This document shows, piece after piece, positions 54,889 to 64,000 of a DNA stretch of 64,000 nucleotides. Positions within the stretch are counted from its first letter, which is position 1, and each line of letters opens with the position of its first letter. Both the position numbers and the translations under genes were made by a program. The notes under the pieces were generated by a model, which saw nothing but the letters and a program-made list of their open reading frames with translations, searched no databases and was not told where the DNA came from. The DNA lies in the NCBI RefSeq assembly GCF_014194695.1, contig NZ_JACIAH010000002.1, positions 372,001 to 436,000 of the forward strand, in the 5' to 3' direction. Source of the DNA: Rhizobium sp. BK399 (GTDB lineage: Bacteria; Pseudomonadota; Alphaproteobacteria; Rhizobiales; Rhizobiaceae).

Positions 54889-56196
54889 ATGACGCACACC
54901 CTTCTTCGCGGCCGCCTCCTTTCTTTCCTGCGCGCACCTCAAGATCTTGGCGATAGCGGTAGCTATCTCTACGAAAGCGATGGCGCCCTGCTCATCAAGG
55001 ATGGCCTGATCGTTGCCTGCGGCACCTATAACCAGGTCAGCGCGCAAGCCCCGGCCGACGTGGCGACCATTGATCATCGCCCCCACCTGATCACGCCCGG
55101 CTTCATCGACATGCACCTGCATTTCCCGCAGATGCAGGTGATCGCCTCCTACGCGGCAAACCTGCTGGAATGGCTGAACACCTACACCTTCCCCGAAGAG
55201 TGCCGCTTCGTCGAAAGCGCGCATGCTCAGCGGATCGCCGGGCATTTCTACGACGAGCTCGTGCGCCACGGCACGACGACGGCGGTTGCCTATTGCTCGG
55301 TCCACAAGACCTCCGCCGACGCCTTCTTCGCCGAGGCGCTGAAGCGCAACATGCGCATGATCGGCGGCAAGGTGATGATGGATCGCAATGCCCCGCAGGG
55401 TCTGCTCGACACCCCACAGATGGGCTACGACGAGACCCGCCAGATCATCGCCGAATGGCACGGCAAGGGCCGCAACCACGTCGCCATCACCCCGCGCTTC
55501 GCCATCACGTCGACGCCGGCGCAGATGGAAGCCACCCAGGCGCTCGCCCGCGAGTTTCCTGACCTGCACATCCAGACGCATCTCTCCGAGAACCACGACG
55601 AGATCAAGTTCACCTGCGAGCTCTATCCCGAGGCCATAGACTACACCGATATCTATGCCCGCTACGGCTTGCTCGGCGACAAGACGCTCTTCGGCCACTG
55701 CATCCACCTCTCGGATCGCGAGGCCGATGCGATGAGCGAAGCAGGGTCGGTCGCGGTGCATTGCCCGACCTCGAACCTCTTCCTCGGCTCCGGTCTCTTC
55801 CCGCTGAAGGCGCTCGCACGCCGCGACAAGCCGGTGCGCATCGGCGTCGCCACCGATATCGGCGGCGGCTCCAGCTATTCGATGCTGCGCACCATGGACG
55901 AGGCCTACAAGATCCAGCAGCTGCTCGGCGAACGCCTGAACCCGCTGGAGAGCTACTACCACATGACCCTTGGCAACGCCCGCTCGCTGTCGCTCTCCGA
56001 CCGGATCGGCACGCTCGACGTCGGCTCCGACGCCGATATCGTCGTCCTCAATGCCGCCGCGACGCCCGCAATGGCGCTGAAGATGGAGGTCGTGAAGGCG
56101 CTGCCGGAAGAGCTCTTCCTGCTGCAGACCATGGGCGACGACCGCGCGATCGTGGAGACTTACGTGGCAGGCGTCGCGGCCAAGAGCGCGATCTGA
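54889..56196 (+). CDS. guaD: Guanine deaminase
   Basis: Converts guanine to xanthine and ammonia. 435 residues, amidohydrolase: HLITPGFIDMHLHFPQMQVIASYAANLLEWLNTYTFPEECRF (metal HxH, about 66-105), IQTHLSENHDEIKF (His), LFGHCIHLSDREADAMSEAGSVAVHCPTSNLFLGSG, and RIGVATDIGGGSS (metal Asp). Starts 22 bases after the lipoprotein stop, so likely in the puuD operon. Confidence 0.96.
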   Translation: MTHTLLRGRLLSFLRAPQDLGDSGSYLYESDGALLIKDGLIVACGTYNQVSAQAPADVATIDHRPHLITPGFIDMHLHFPQMQVIASYAANLLEWLNTYTFPEECRFVESAHAQRIAGHFYDELVRHGTTTAVAYCSVHKTSADAFFAEALKRNMRMIGGKVMMDRNAPQGLLDTPQMGYDETRQIIAEWHGKGRNHVAITPRFAITSTPAQMEATQALAREFPDLHIQTHLSENHDEIKFTCELYPEAIDYTDIYARYGLLGDKTLFGHCIHLSDREADAMSEAGSVAVHCPTSNLFLGSGLFPLKALARRDKPVRIGVATDIGGGSSYSMLRTMDEAYKIQQLLGERLNPLESYYHMTLGNARSLSLSDRIGTLDVGSDADIVVLNAAATPAMALKMEVVKALPEELFLLQTMGDDRAIVETYVAGVAAKSAI

Positions 56197-56253
56197 GATC
56201 TGCCCGTTGGGGTCGGCATCTGCCCGCAACCAGCGGGCTGGATTTCGTGTGCC

Positions 56254-57147
56254 TCACTCCCGGTAGCGAAGTGCATTGACCAGCAAGGCGAAGGCCGGCG
56301 AGGTTTGCCGACGGCTCGTATAGTAAAGATGATACCCGGGGAAAGGCGCACACCAATCCTCAAGCACGCGAACGAGCCGTCCATTGGACAGAGGCTGCCG
56401 CACCAGCGCCTCCGGCACGTACGCCAGACCGAGCCCCGAAAGTGCTGCGTTCAACCGTAGCTGCGCGTTGTTGAACACCAGCTGCCCCTCCACGCGCACC
56501 TTCACCTCACGTCCGTCCTTCTCGAACTCCCAGGCATAGACCCCGCCATAGGTCGGCAGGCGCAGATTGATGCAGTTGTGGTCGGTGAGATCAGAAGGCG
56601 TCTGCGGCTTCGACCGCCGGTCGAAATATGCAGGCGCTCCGACGACCGCCATCCGCATATCAGGCCCGATACGCACGGCGATCATGTCCTTCGCCACCTG
56701 CTCGCCAAGGCGGACGCCGGCGTCGTAACGCTCGGCGACAATGTCGGTCAGCCCATAATCGACGATGATCTCGACATTGATATCGGGATAATCAGGCAGC
56801 AGCTTCTCCAGGGCGGGCCAGAGTATGGCGTCGGCGGCATGCTCTCCCGCCGTGATGCGGATCGTACCCGCCGGCTTCTCGCGAAATTCGCTGAGTGCAG
56901 CCAGTTCACTCTCGATCTCGTCGAAACGCGGCCCGATCGAACCCAGCAGCCGCTCACCTGCCTCGGTCGGCGACACGCTACGTGTCGTGCGCGTCAGTAG
57001 CCGCAGGCCGAGGCGCGCTTCGAGGCCGCGGATCGTATGGCTGAGCGCCGATTGCGACACGCCGAGCTTGGCCGCGGCCTTCGTAAAGCTTCTCTCCCGC
57101 GCCACGGCCAGAAAGGCGATGAGGTCGTTGATCGATTGCCGCGTCAT
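56254..57147 (-). CDS. LysR-family transcriptional regulator
   Basis: 297 residues, with the HTH RSFTKAAAKLGVSQSALSHTIRGLEARLGLRLLTRTTRSVSPTEAGERLL (about 20-70) and an effector domain (RITAGEHAADAILWPALEKLLPDYPDINVEIIVDYGLTDIVAERYDAGVR). Divergent from the cupin/AKR/SDR genes, its likely targets. The intergenic DNA has repeated TCAT half-sites (57146-57175) but no clear LysR box. Confidence 0.93.
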   Translation of the reverse strand: MTRQSINDLIAFLAVARERSFTKAAAKLGVSQSALSHTIRGLEARLGLRLLTRTTRSVSPTEAGERLLGSIGPRFDEIESELAALSEFREKPAGTIRITAGEHAADAILWPALEKLLPDYPDINVEIIVDYGLTDIVAERYDAGVRLGEQVAKDMIAVRIGPDMRMAVVGAPAYFDRRSKPQTPSDLTDHNCINLRLPTYGGVYAWEFEKDGREVKVRVEGQLVFNNAQLRLNAALSGLGLAYVPEALVRQPLSNGRLVRVLEDWCAPFPGYHLYYTSRRQTSPAFALLVNALRYRE

Positions 57148-57270
57148 TCATGAATCCTGCTCATAAGATCATGCTGTTTATACCATCTAATCGTAGGAAA
57201 GCATCCGCACTAAATCTTCTTTCGAACGTCAGCCGAGCGGCACGCTCCTGAGCTCACGAAAGGACGAAAG

Positions 57271-58669
<1,399 letters not shown>

Positions 58670-58700
58670 GCGGCGACCAAGCGTAGGGAAAGGATCTGTC

Positions 58701-59438
58701 ATGACTGACGGCATCAAGGATAAGGTCGTCGTGATCACCGGCGCAAGCAGCGGCCTTGGCGAAGCGGCGGCCCGACGCCTGGCAAGGGACGGTGCCAAAC
58801 TCGTTCTCTGCGCCCGGCGTCTCGACCGGCTGAATGCGATCGCTGGCGAACTCGGCCTCGGCAGCGATGCCGTCGTCGAGACCGACGTAACTAAGGTCGA
58901 TCAGGTCAAACGCCTGGTTGACCATGCCGTCCGGCTGCATGGCCGCATCGATGTCATCATCAACAATGCCGGCCTGATGCCGCACTCTCCGTTGGAGCGC
59001 GGCAAGGTGGAGGATTGGGACCGCATGATCGACGTCAACCTCAAGGGCGTGCTCTACGGCATTGCCGCGGCGCTGCCCTATATGAGGGAGCAGAAGAGCG
59101 GTCAAATCATCAACGTCTCGTCCGTCGCCGGCCACAAGGTCAATCCGGGTGGGGCCGTCTATGCCGCGACCAAGCATGGCGTTCGCGTGATTTCGGAGGG
59201 GCTGCGGCAGGAGGTGAAGCCCTACAACATCCGCACGACGATCATCTCGCCGGGCGCCGTTGCCACCGAACTGCCCGACAGCATCACCGAACCTGACGTC
59301 GCCGAGCGCGTCCGCAAGGTCTACGAGATGGCGATCCCGGCCGATTCTTTTGCGAGCATGGTGGCCTTCGCCATGAGCCAACCGGAGGATGTCGACGTCA
59401 ATGAAATCCTGTTCAGGCCGACCAGGCAGGAATATTGA
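58701..59438 (+). CDS. Short-chain dehydrogenase/reductase
   Basis: 245 residues: [95 protein letters not shown] (Ser, Tyr-x3-Lys). ATG 58701 has AAAGGA upstream. Third gene of the group; the three may be a small detoxification operon. Confidence 0.93.
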   Translation: MTDGIKDKVVVITGASSGLGEAAARRLARDGAKLVLCARRLDRLNAIAGELGLGSDAVVETDVTKVDQVKRLVDHAVRLHGRIDVIINNAGLMPHSPLERGKVEDWDRMIDVNLKGVLYGIAAALPYMREQKSGQIINVSSVAGHKVNPGGAVYAATKHGVRVISEGLRQEVKPYNIRTTIISPGAVATELPDSITEPDVAERVRKVYEMAIPADSFASMVAFAMSQPEDVDVNEILFRPTRQEY

Positions 59439-59507
59439 CATTGAAGGCGGCCGCATCTGGCCGCCTCTCACCACCGACCACCTTTACCCGCGACATGCGC
59501 GCAGCTG

Positions 59508-60359
59508 CTAACTTGACCACGCGATCGATTTCAAGGCGTCCATCACAACCCGGATGACCGGCACGTTGCGGATATCCGCGTGCACGACCAGCCACAGCTC
59601 CCGCGTCAGAGGCTGCGGCTGCGGGATCGCCTCGATGAGACCATCGACACCAGCGAGCATGAAATTCGGCAGCATGGCGATGCCACCGCCGGCGCGCGCC
59701 GCCGCCAGCTGAAATTCCAGCGTCGTGGCCCTTAGCGCCACCTTCCTCCCCTCGGTTGCCTCGGCAAGCCGGATCGACTGCGGTGCGCTCGCCATCGTTT
59801 CGTCATAGGCAATGAAGGTTCTCTGCGCCTCCGGCGTGGCGGCCAGATAACCGGCGGTGGCATAGAAGCCGAAGCCGATATCTCCGAGCTTGCTGATGAC
59901 GAAATTGCCTTGCTCCGGCTTCGTCATGCGAACCGCAATATCCGCCTCCCGCCTGTCCAGCGAGGCGTAGCGCGTCTCTCCGACGATGGTGATGCCGATG
60001 TCAGGATGCCGGACCCGCAAGGCGACCAGCCCTGCCGGCAGCATCGCAGCCGCAAGTGTCGGCGGCGCGCTGATCCGGACCTCCCCAGCGAGCGTCGCAC
60101 CCGCGGCAAGCCCCAGCCGTTCGACGGCCTGCGCCTCCAGCCCCATTCGCTCTGCCATCCCGGCGACCCGCTCGCCCTCCGGTGTCAGCACGATGCGGCG
60201 ACCGCGCCGGTCAACCAGCTTCACGCCCATCTGCTCTTCAAGCCCGGCAACCCGGCGGGCAACGGTGGCATGTTCCACGCCTAGGGCGCGAGCCGCCCCG
60301 AGCAGCGTTCCGGCGCGCGCGAGCGCCGCGAAATAACGGAGGCTTTCCCAATCGATCAT
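59508..60359 (-). CDS. LysR-family transcriptional regulator
   Basis: 283 residues; HTH ESLRYFAALARAGTLLGAARALGVEHATVARRVAGLEEQMGVKLVDRRGRRIVLTPEGE (about 5-65) and an effector domain. Divergent from the quinone-oxidoreductase gene, with a T-N11-A dyad between them. Confidence 0.93.
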   Translation of the reverse strand: MIDWESLRYFAALARAGTLLGAARALGVEHATVARRVAGLEEQMGVKLVDRRGRRIVLTPEGERVAGMAERMGLEAQAVERLGLAAGATLAGEVRISAPPTLAAAMLPAGLVALRVRHPDIGITIVGETRYASLDRREADIAVRMTKPEQGNFVISKLGDIGFGFYATAGYLAATPEAQRTFIAYDETMASAPQSIRLAEATEGRKVALRATTLEFQLAAARAGGGIAMLPNFMLAGVDGLIEAIPQPQPLTRELWLVVHADIRNVPVIRVVMDALKSIAWSS

Positions 60360-60372
60360 TGTTAATTTTTTC

Positions 60373-60393
60373 CTATTTAATGAGAGGTAATAG
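60373..60393. promoter_or_regulatory. LysR-type operator
   Basis: CTATT (60373-60377), 11 bases, AATAG (60389-60393) lie in the divergent intergenic region, within the wider dyad TTCCTATT..AATAGGGAA. Arm length and spacing fit LysR boxes. Confidence 0.55.
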
Positions 60394-60453
60394 GGAATTT
60401 TCGATCAGAATGCCATGCGCGATGATGCTTGCAACAGCAATCGGAGAGTACTC

Positions 60454-61422
60454 ATGGACAAGGTCATTACGCTTCTCGCCCCAGGCGGCATCGAACAATT
60501 ACAGGTTTCGGAACAGGCGTTGCAGTCGCCCGGTGCAGACGAGATCCGCATCCGCCACGACGCGATCGGCATGAACTTCCTCGACATCTATCACCGGCGC
60601 GGGCTCTACGCCTTGCCGGCCTATCCCGCCATACTCGGCGTCGAAGGCGCCGGCACTGTCGAAACCGTGGGGAGCGCGGTCACCGACCTGAAGCCCGGCG
60701 ACCGCGTCGCCTATGCCGGCGCCCCCGTTGGCGCCTATGCCGCAACACGCCTTCTGCCGGCAGTCCGCGCCATTCGCCTGCCCGATAACCTGCCTTCAAA
60801 GGTCGCGGCCGCGTCCATGCTGAAGGGGTTGACGGCCTACATGCTGCTGACGAAGACCTATCGCGTCGGGCCGGGAACCACCATCCTCATCCACGCCGCC
60901 GCCGGCGGGCTTGGAAGTCTTCTCGTGCGATGGGCAAAGCATCTCGGCGCCACCGTCATCGGAACCGTAAGCTCGGAGGAGAAGGCCGATCTCGCCCGCG
61001 ACTACGGCACGGACCATCTGATCGTCGGTCGCGATGCCGATCTCGTCGCCGCGGTCGAGGCGCTCACCGACAATGGCGGCGTCGATGTCGCCTATGACGG
61101 CATCGGCGCCGGCACGCTTGCAAAATCCATAGCATCCGTCCGTCCGTTCGGCGTCGTGGCGACGATCGGACAGGCGGGCGGGCCGATCCCGCCTGTCGCC
61201 GTCGACGCACTTCGCCCCGGAAAATCGCTGACGCATCCAAGTATCATGGCTTACATCACGGACACTTCGGCTTACCTGACGGCGGCCGAGACCGTGGTCA
61301 AAATGCTGGCAGCTGGCATCACCGCAACGATCGCCCGCGAATACGCGCTGGAGGAAGCTGCAGAAGCTCAGCAATTCCTCGAAGCGGGACGTGCCGCAGG
61401 AAGCCTGATTCTTGTTCCATAG
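60454..61422 (+). CDS. Quinone oxidoreductase-like MDR protein
   Basis: 322 residues: medium-chain reductase with GMNFLDIYHRRGLYALPAYPAILGVEGAGTVETVGSAV, TYRVGPGTTILIHAAAGGLGSLLVRWAKHLGATVIGTVSSEEKADLARDYG (NADPH-binding), ending GRAAGSLILVP. Like Qor (NADPH:quinone reductase). ATG 60454 has GGAGAG 6 bases upstream. Confidence 0.93.
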   Translation: MDKVITLLAPGGIEQLQVSEQALQSPGADEIRIRHDAIGMNFLDIYHRRGLYALPAYPAILGVEGAGTVETVGSAVTDLKPGDRVAYAGAPVGAYAATRLLPAVRAIRLPDNLPSKVAAASMLKGLTAYMLLTKTYRVGPGTTILIHAAAGGLGSLLVRWAKHLGATVIGTVSSEEKADLARDYGTDHLIVGRDADLVAAVEALTDNGGVDVAYDGIGAGTLAKSIASVRPFGVVATIGQAGGPIPPVAVDALRPGKSLTHPSIMAYITDTSAYLTAAETVVKMLAAGITATIAREYALEEAAEAQQFLEAGRAAGSLILVP

Positions 61423-61498
61423 GCGAGGAAAGAGATACACAAAGCCTCGGAAATCATGTTAAGGGCCATGGCGTTATTCAGATGTGAAAGTCTTATCC

Positions 61499-62641
61499 AT
61501 GGCCACGCCTCTCACGATCGCCGACCTGAAAACCCTCGCCCAGCGCCGTGTCCCGAAAATGTTTTTCGACTACGCGGATTCCGGCGCCTGGACGGAGTCG
61601 ACCTACCAGGCGAATGAGAGCGATTTTGCCAAGATCAAGCTGCGCCAGCGCGTGCTCGTCGACATGACGAACCGCACGCTGGAGACGACGATGATCGGCC
61701 AGAAGGTGTCGATGCCCGTCGCCCTTGCGCCCACAGGTTTGACGGGCATGCAACATGCTGACGGCGAGATGTTGGCCGCTCGTGCAGCGGAAGACGCGGG
61801 CGTTCCGTTCACCCTGTCGACGATGAGCATTTGCTCGATCGAGGATGTCGCGTCTGTCACGACCAGACCCTTCTGGTTCCAGCTCTACGTGATGCGCGAC
61901 AAGGATTTCGTGCTCAACCTGATCAACCGCGCCAAGGCGGCGAAGTGTTCGGCCCTCGTGCTGACCGCCGACCTGCAGATCCTCGGCCAGCGCCACAAGG
62001 ACCTGCGAAACGGCCTCTCCGCGCCGCCGAAGTTTACGCCAAAGCATATCTGGCAGATGGCAACACGCCCCTTCTGGTGCCTGGACATGCTGCAGACGAA
62101 GCGCCGCACCTTCGGCAACATCGTCGGCCACGCGAAGAACGTCTCCGATCTTTCCTCGCTCGCCTCCTGGACCGCCGAGCAGTTCGATCCGCAGCTCTCC
62201 TGGGCCGATGTCGCTTGGATCAAGGAACAATGGGGCGGCCCGCTGATCATCAAAGGGATCTGCGACGTCGAGGACGCCAGGGCGGCAGCCGAGACCGGTG
62301 CCGACGCCATCATCGTCTCCAACCATGGTGGTCGCCAGCTCGACGGCGCCCCCTCGTCGATCAGCATGCTGGAACCGATCGTCGATGCCGTCGGCCACAA
62401 GATCGAGGTGCATCTGGACGGCGGCATCCGCTCCGGCCAGGACGTGCTGAAGGCAATCGCCCTCGGCGCCAAGGGTACCTATATAGGCCGCCCCTTCCTC
62501 TACGGCCTCGGCGCCATGGGCAAGGAAGGCGTGACCCTGGCGCTTGGCATCCTCCGCAAGGAAATGGACATCACCATGGCGCTTTGCGGCAAGCGCGACA
62601 TCAACGAGGTCAACTCGTCGATCCTGCTCGGTCGCCAGTAA
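61499..62641 (+). CDS. lldD: FMN-dependent L-lactate (alpha-hydroxy acid) dehydrogenase
   Basis: 380 residues in the alpha-hydroxy-acid dehydrogenase family: LKTLAQRRVPKMFFDYADSGAWTE, ALAPTGLTGMQHADGE, FWFQLYVMRDK, IIVSNHGGRQLDGAPS (catalytic His, Arg) and VHLDGGIRSGQDVLKAIALGAKGTYIGRPFLYGL. Oxidises L-lactate to pyruvate; close relatives act on other hydroxy acids. ATG 61499 is chosen for the family start. Confidence 0.93.
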   Translation: MATPLTIADLKTLAQRRVPKMFFDYADSGAWTESTYQANESDFAKIKLRQRVLVDMTNRTLETTMIGQKVSMPVALAPTGLTGMQHADGEMLAARAAEDAGVPFTLSTMSICSIEDVASVTTRPFWFQLYVMRDKDFVLNLINRAKAAKCSALVLTADLQILGQRHKDLRNGLSAPPKFTPKHIWQMATRPFWCLDMLQTKRRTFGNIVGHAKNVSDLSSLASWTAEQFDPQLSWADVAWIKEQWGGPLIIKGICDVEDARAAAETGADAIIVSNHGGRQLDGAPSSISMLEPIVDAVGHKIEVHLDGGIRSGQDVLKAIALGAKGTYIGRPFLYGLGAMGKEGVTLALGILRKEMDITMALCGKRDINEVNSSILLGRQ

Positions 62642-62651
62642 GAACGAGCTA

Positions 62652-62756
62652 CTACGGCAACCAGCCCGTCGCGAGCGCGCCTGCCCAATCCGGGCGGGCG
62701 TCCGCCTCCAGAGTGAGGTGGTTGCCGTCCGCGGCCGCGATCGCCGCAAACCGCAT
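62652..62756 (-). CDS. Doubtful 34-residue ORF after uraH
   Basis: ATG 62756, starting 2 bases after the uraH stop, encodes MRFAAIAAADGNHLTLEAD... and ends GWLP. Position suggests translational coupling, but the length and sequence give no family; it may be a truncated fragment or chance. Confidence 0.25.
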   Translation of the reverse strand: MRFAAIAAADGNHLTLEADARPDWAGALATGWLP

Positions 62757-62758
62757 GG

Positions 62759-63115
62759 TCAGCTGCCGCGATAGGTGGAATAGCCGTAGGGCGAGATTAG
62801 CAGTGGCACGTGATAATGCGCGCTGAGGTCGGCGATACCGAAGCGGATGGGCACGAGATCCAGAAACGCCGGGTGCGGCAACGCGACGCCCATCCCGCGC
62901 AAATAGTCGCCGGCGTGGAAGTGCAATTCGTAGGTTCCGACCTTGAAGCCATCGCCAACTAGGATCGGGCCGCCGTCGACGCGGCCGTCGGAATTGGTCC
63001 GCACGGTCTTGATGTGGTGGCGAAAATCGCCATCCATCTGGAAGAGATCGATCCGCAATCCCTCTGCTGGCTTGCCGGACGCAGTATCGAGAACATGGGT
63101 CGTCAGTCCGGTCAT
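62759..63115 (-). CDS. uraH: 5-hydroxyisourate hydrolase (transthyretin-like)
   Basis: Hydrolyses 5-hydroxyisourate, the product of PuuD, to OHCU. 118 residues: [22 protein letters not shown] (His), [14 protein letters not shown] (Arg) and the C-terminal signature [18 protein letters not shown] (His and YRGS). Begins inside the allA stop (ATGA). Confidence 0.96.
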   Translation of the reverse strand: MTGLTTHVLDTASGKPAEGLRIDLFQMDGDFRHHIKTVRTNSDGRVDGGPILVGDGFKVGTYELHFHAGDYLRGMGVALPHPAFLDLVPIRFGIADLSAHYHVPLLISPYGYSTYRGS

Positions 63116-63612
63116 AGGCTCGGCTCGCTGATGATGTAAGGGGCTTCGAAAGCGTACTCTTCCAGATTATTGCCGGGGCCGTCGCGGTCGACAACGAGGA
63201 AATCGCTGGCAGCACCAAGCGACATCAACGGATGGTGCCAGACGTTGCGGCGATAGTTCACGCCCTGATCGCCACGCGCGAGGAATACGCGGGGACGACC
63301 GGGCCTTCCGCCCTCGTCCTCAGAGGCGACGACGAGATAGGGCCGACCCGAGATCGGCGAAAAGCTCTGACTGCCGAACGGATGCCGCTCCATCATGCCG
63401 ATTTCATACGGAAACGCCCGCGGCTGACCACGAAAGAGATTGATGATGACGTGCGCGCCCTCGCCGACTGCTTCGGCGGCCGCGAGCGCATGGAAACGTT
63501 CCGTCGTGCCGTTGTTGATATAACGCATCGTCGCCGGATCGGCTTCGATCACATCACCGAACGGCGCAAAGGCGGATTTGGTCAGGGGAAGGATGTCGAG
63601 GAATTGAGGCAT
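63112..63612 (-). CDS. allA: Ureidoglycolate lyase
   Basis: Releases urea from ureidoglycolate to give glyoxylate. 166 residues (family about 160-170): [65 protein letters not shown] and [17 protein letters not shown] 63612 is the family start; the frame is open 50 codons more. Overlaps uraH. Confidence 0.95.
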   Translation of the reverse strand: MPQFLDILPLTKSAFAPFGDVIEADPATMRYINNGTTERFHALAAAEAVGEGAHVIINLFRGQPRAFPYEIGMMERHPFGSQSFSPISGRPYLVVASEDEGGRPGRPRVFLARGDQGVNYRRNVWHHPLMSLGAASDFLVVDRDGPGNNLEEYAFEAPYIISEPSL

Positions 63613-63616
63613 GTCG

Positions 63617-63979
63617 TTATTCGCCTTCGGCGCGCCAATTGCGCACGAGGTCAAGCCTATTGAGGAGATCTGGGACGTCGTCTTTCGCCGTAGCCCAAAC
63701 CTTGTCGAGGTCGATGTCGAAATAGCCGTGTGCAATACGACTGCGCATCCCGCGCATCGCACCCCAAGGAAACTCCGGGTGTTCCAGCGTAAACTCGGGA
63801 TGGATCTTTATCAGTTGCGAAGCGATCTCCGAAGCCATCAGGAGGCTCATTCCAACTGCCCGCTGAAGGATAACATTCGCTAGGAACTCTTCCTTGTTGA
63901 CACCATCGATCATGAACTGGGCATCGGTCGCGGCTTGCCGCATGCGCTCCAGCAGATAGGGAATTCGCTCCACGCTCAT
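63617..63979 (-). CDS. hepT: HepT-like ribonuclease toxin (DUF86)
   Basis: 120 residues, helical. [12 protein letters not shown] contains the R-x4-H-x-Y HEPN catalytic motif. HepT works with the nucleotidyltransferase antitoxin MntA, whose gene normally overlaps just upstream. Its start here is inside an upstream stop codon (63976-63978), so the antitoxin probably begins right of the window. Next to allA by chance or horizontal insertion. Confidence 0.88.
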   Translation of the reverse strand: MSVERIPYLLERMRQAATDAQFMIDGVNKEEFLANVILQRAVGMSLLMASEIASQLIKIHPEFTLEHPEFPWGAMRGMRSRIAHGYFDIDLDKVWATAKDDVPDLLNRLDLVRNWRAEGE

Positions 63980-64000
63980 ATCGGCTTCGCTTCAGAAAGG
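63976..64000 (-). CDS. End of an upstream gene, probably the mntA antitoxin (partial)
   Basis: The last codons before the window edge read LSEAKPI, then TGA, overlapping the HepT ATG as ATGA. Only seven residues are visible. Identity as MntA is inferred from the gene order of HepT-MntA modules. Confidence 0.35.

Noticed and set aside
54781..56229. 482-codon minus-strand frame opposite guaD
   Set aside because: Antisense to the guanine deaminase, composition typical of a shadow of a high-GC gene.
61493..62749. 418-codon minus-strand frame opposite lldD
   Set aside because: Low-complexity Arg/Gly-rich shadow of the lactate dehydrogenase gene.

Overview
The window looks like chromosomal DNA of a GC-rich alphaproteobacterium of the family Rhizobiaceae (Sinorhizobium/Ensifer, Rhizobium or a close relative). 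The evidence is a fused-type trpE(G) with a Trp-Trp-Trp leader peptide, a ShmR-type heme receptor, the choXWV choline transporter, a NolR-like ArsR repressor, BacA, and the gene order bdhA-xdhA-xdhB. I could not assign a species. No rRNA, tRNA, CRISPR array, insertion sequence, integrase or phage gene was seen, so this is mostly ordinary, dense, metabolic chromosome.

Layout. 1-11 kb: the start of trpE(G) with its attenuator, an iron-regulated heme receptor, an extensin-like exported protein, formate-THF ligase, a LuxR-type regulator without a synthase, and a tdk / coiled-coil / DUF2333 gene run. 11-20 kb: choXWV, a HugZ-like heme/FMN split-barrel protein, a NolR-like repressor, an omega-aminotransferase, a lone branched-chain amino-acid binding protein, and adenine deaminase. 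20-30 kb: alpha-glucosidase, KDG kinase, a GT4 glycosyltransferase, an esterase divergent from an OhrR-like MarR regulator, der with a YfgM-like TPR protein, NnrU and a polysaccharide deacetylase. 30-40 kb: BacA, an MFS pump divergent from a PadR regulator, a methionine aminopeptidase, an ECF42-type sigma factor with its YCII partner and SRPBCC/DoxX neighbours, and a MYG1-family protein. 40-46 kb: a small accessory patch with an exported glycosidase-like protein whose signal peptide lies out of frame, an acyltransferase, an OsmC remnant and an HNH-like orphan, followed by glpK. 46-64 kb: bdhA-xdhA-xdhB, then a purine-degradation set (puuD, guaD, uraH, allA) split by two LysR/oxidoreductase modules and lldD, ending in a HepT toxin at the right edge.

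Functional themes. Adenine deaminase, guanine deaminase, xanthine dehydrogenase, PuuD urate hydroxylase, HIU hydrolase and ureidoglycolate lyase together convert purines most of the way to glyoxylate and urea; OHCU decarboxylase, allantoinase and allantoicase are not in the window. Symbiosis or host-related functions are choline uptake, BacA and heme uptake. Several regulator/target pairs are divergent and carry visible inverted repeats between them (MarR, PadR, two LysR).

Most notable: a complete trp attenuator with a leaderless 14-residue peptide; a TGA-N9-TCA iron operator on the heme-receptor promoter; a three-copy operator in the OhrR-like/esterase intergenic region; a self-consistent ECF42 module with a matching promoter; a homopolymer frameshift separating a glycosidase-like protein from its start codon; a hairpin-rich gene-poor stretch at 52.5-53.2 kb; and a gene order that joins blocks found on different replicons in Sinorhizobium meliloti. 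I did not find a convincing wholly new multi-gene system.
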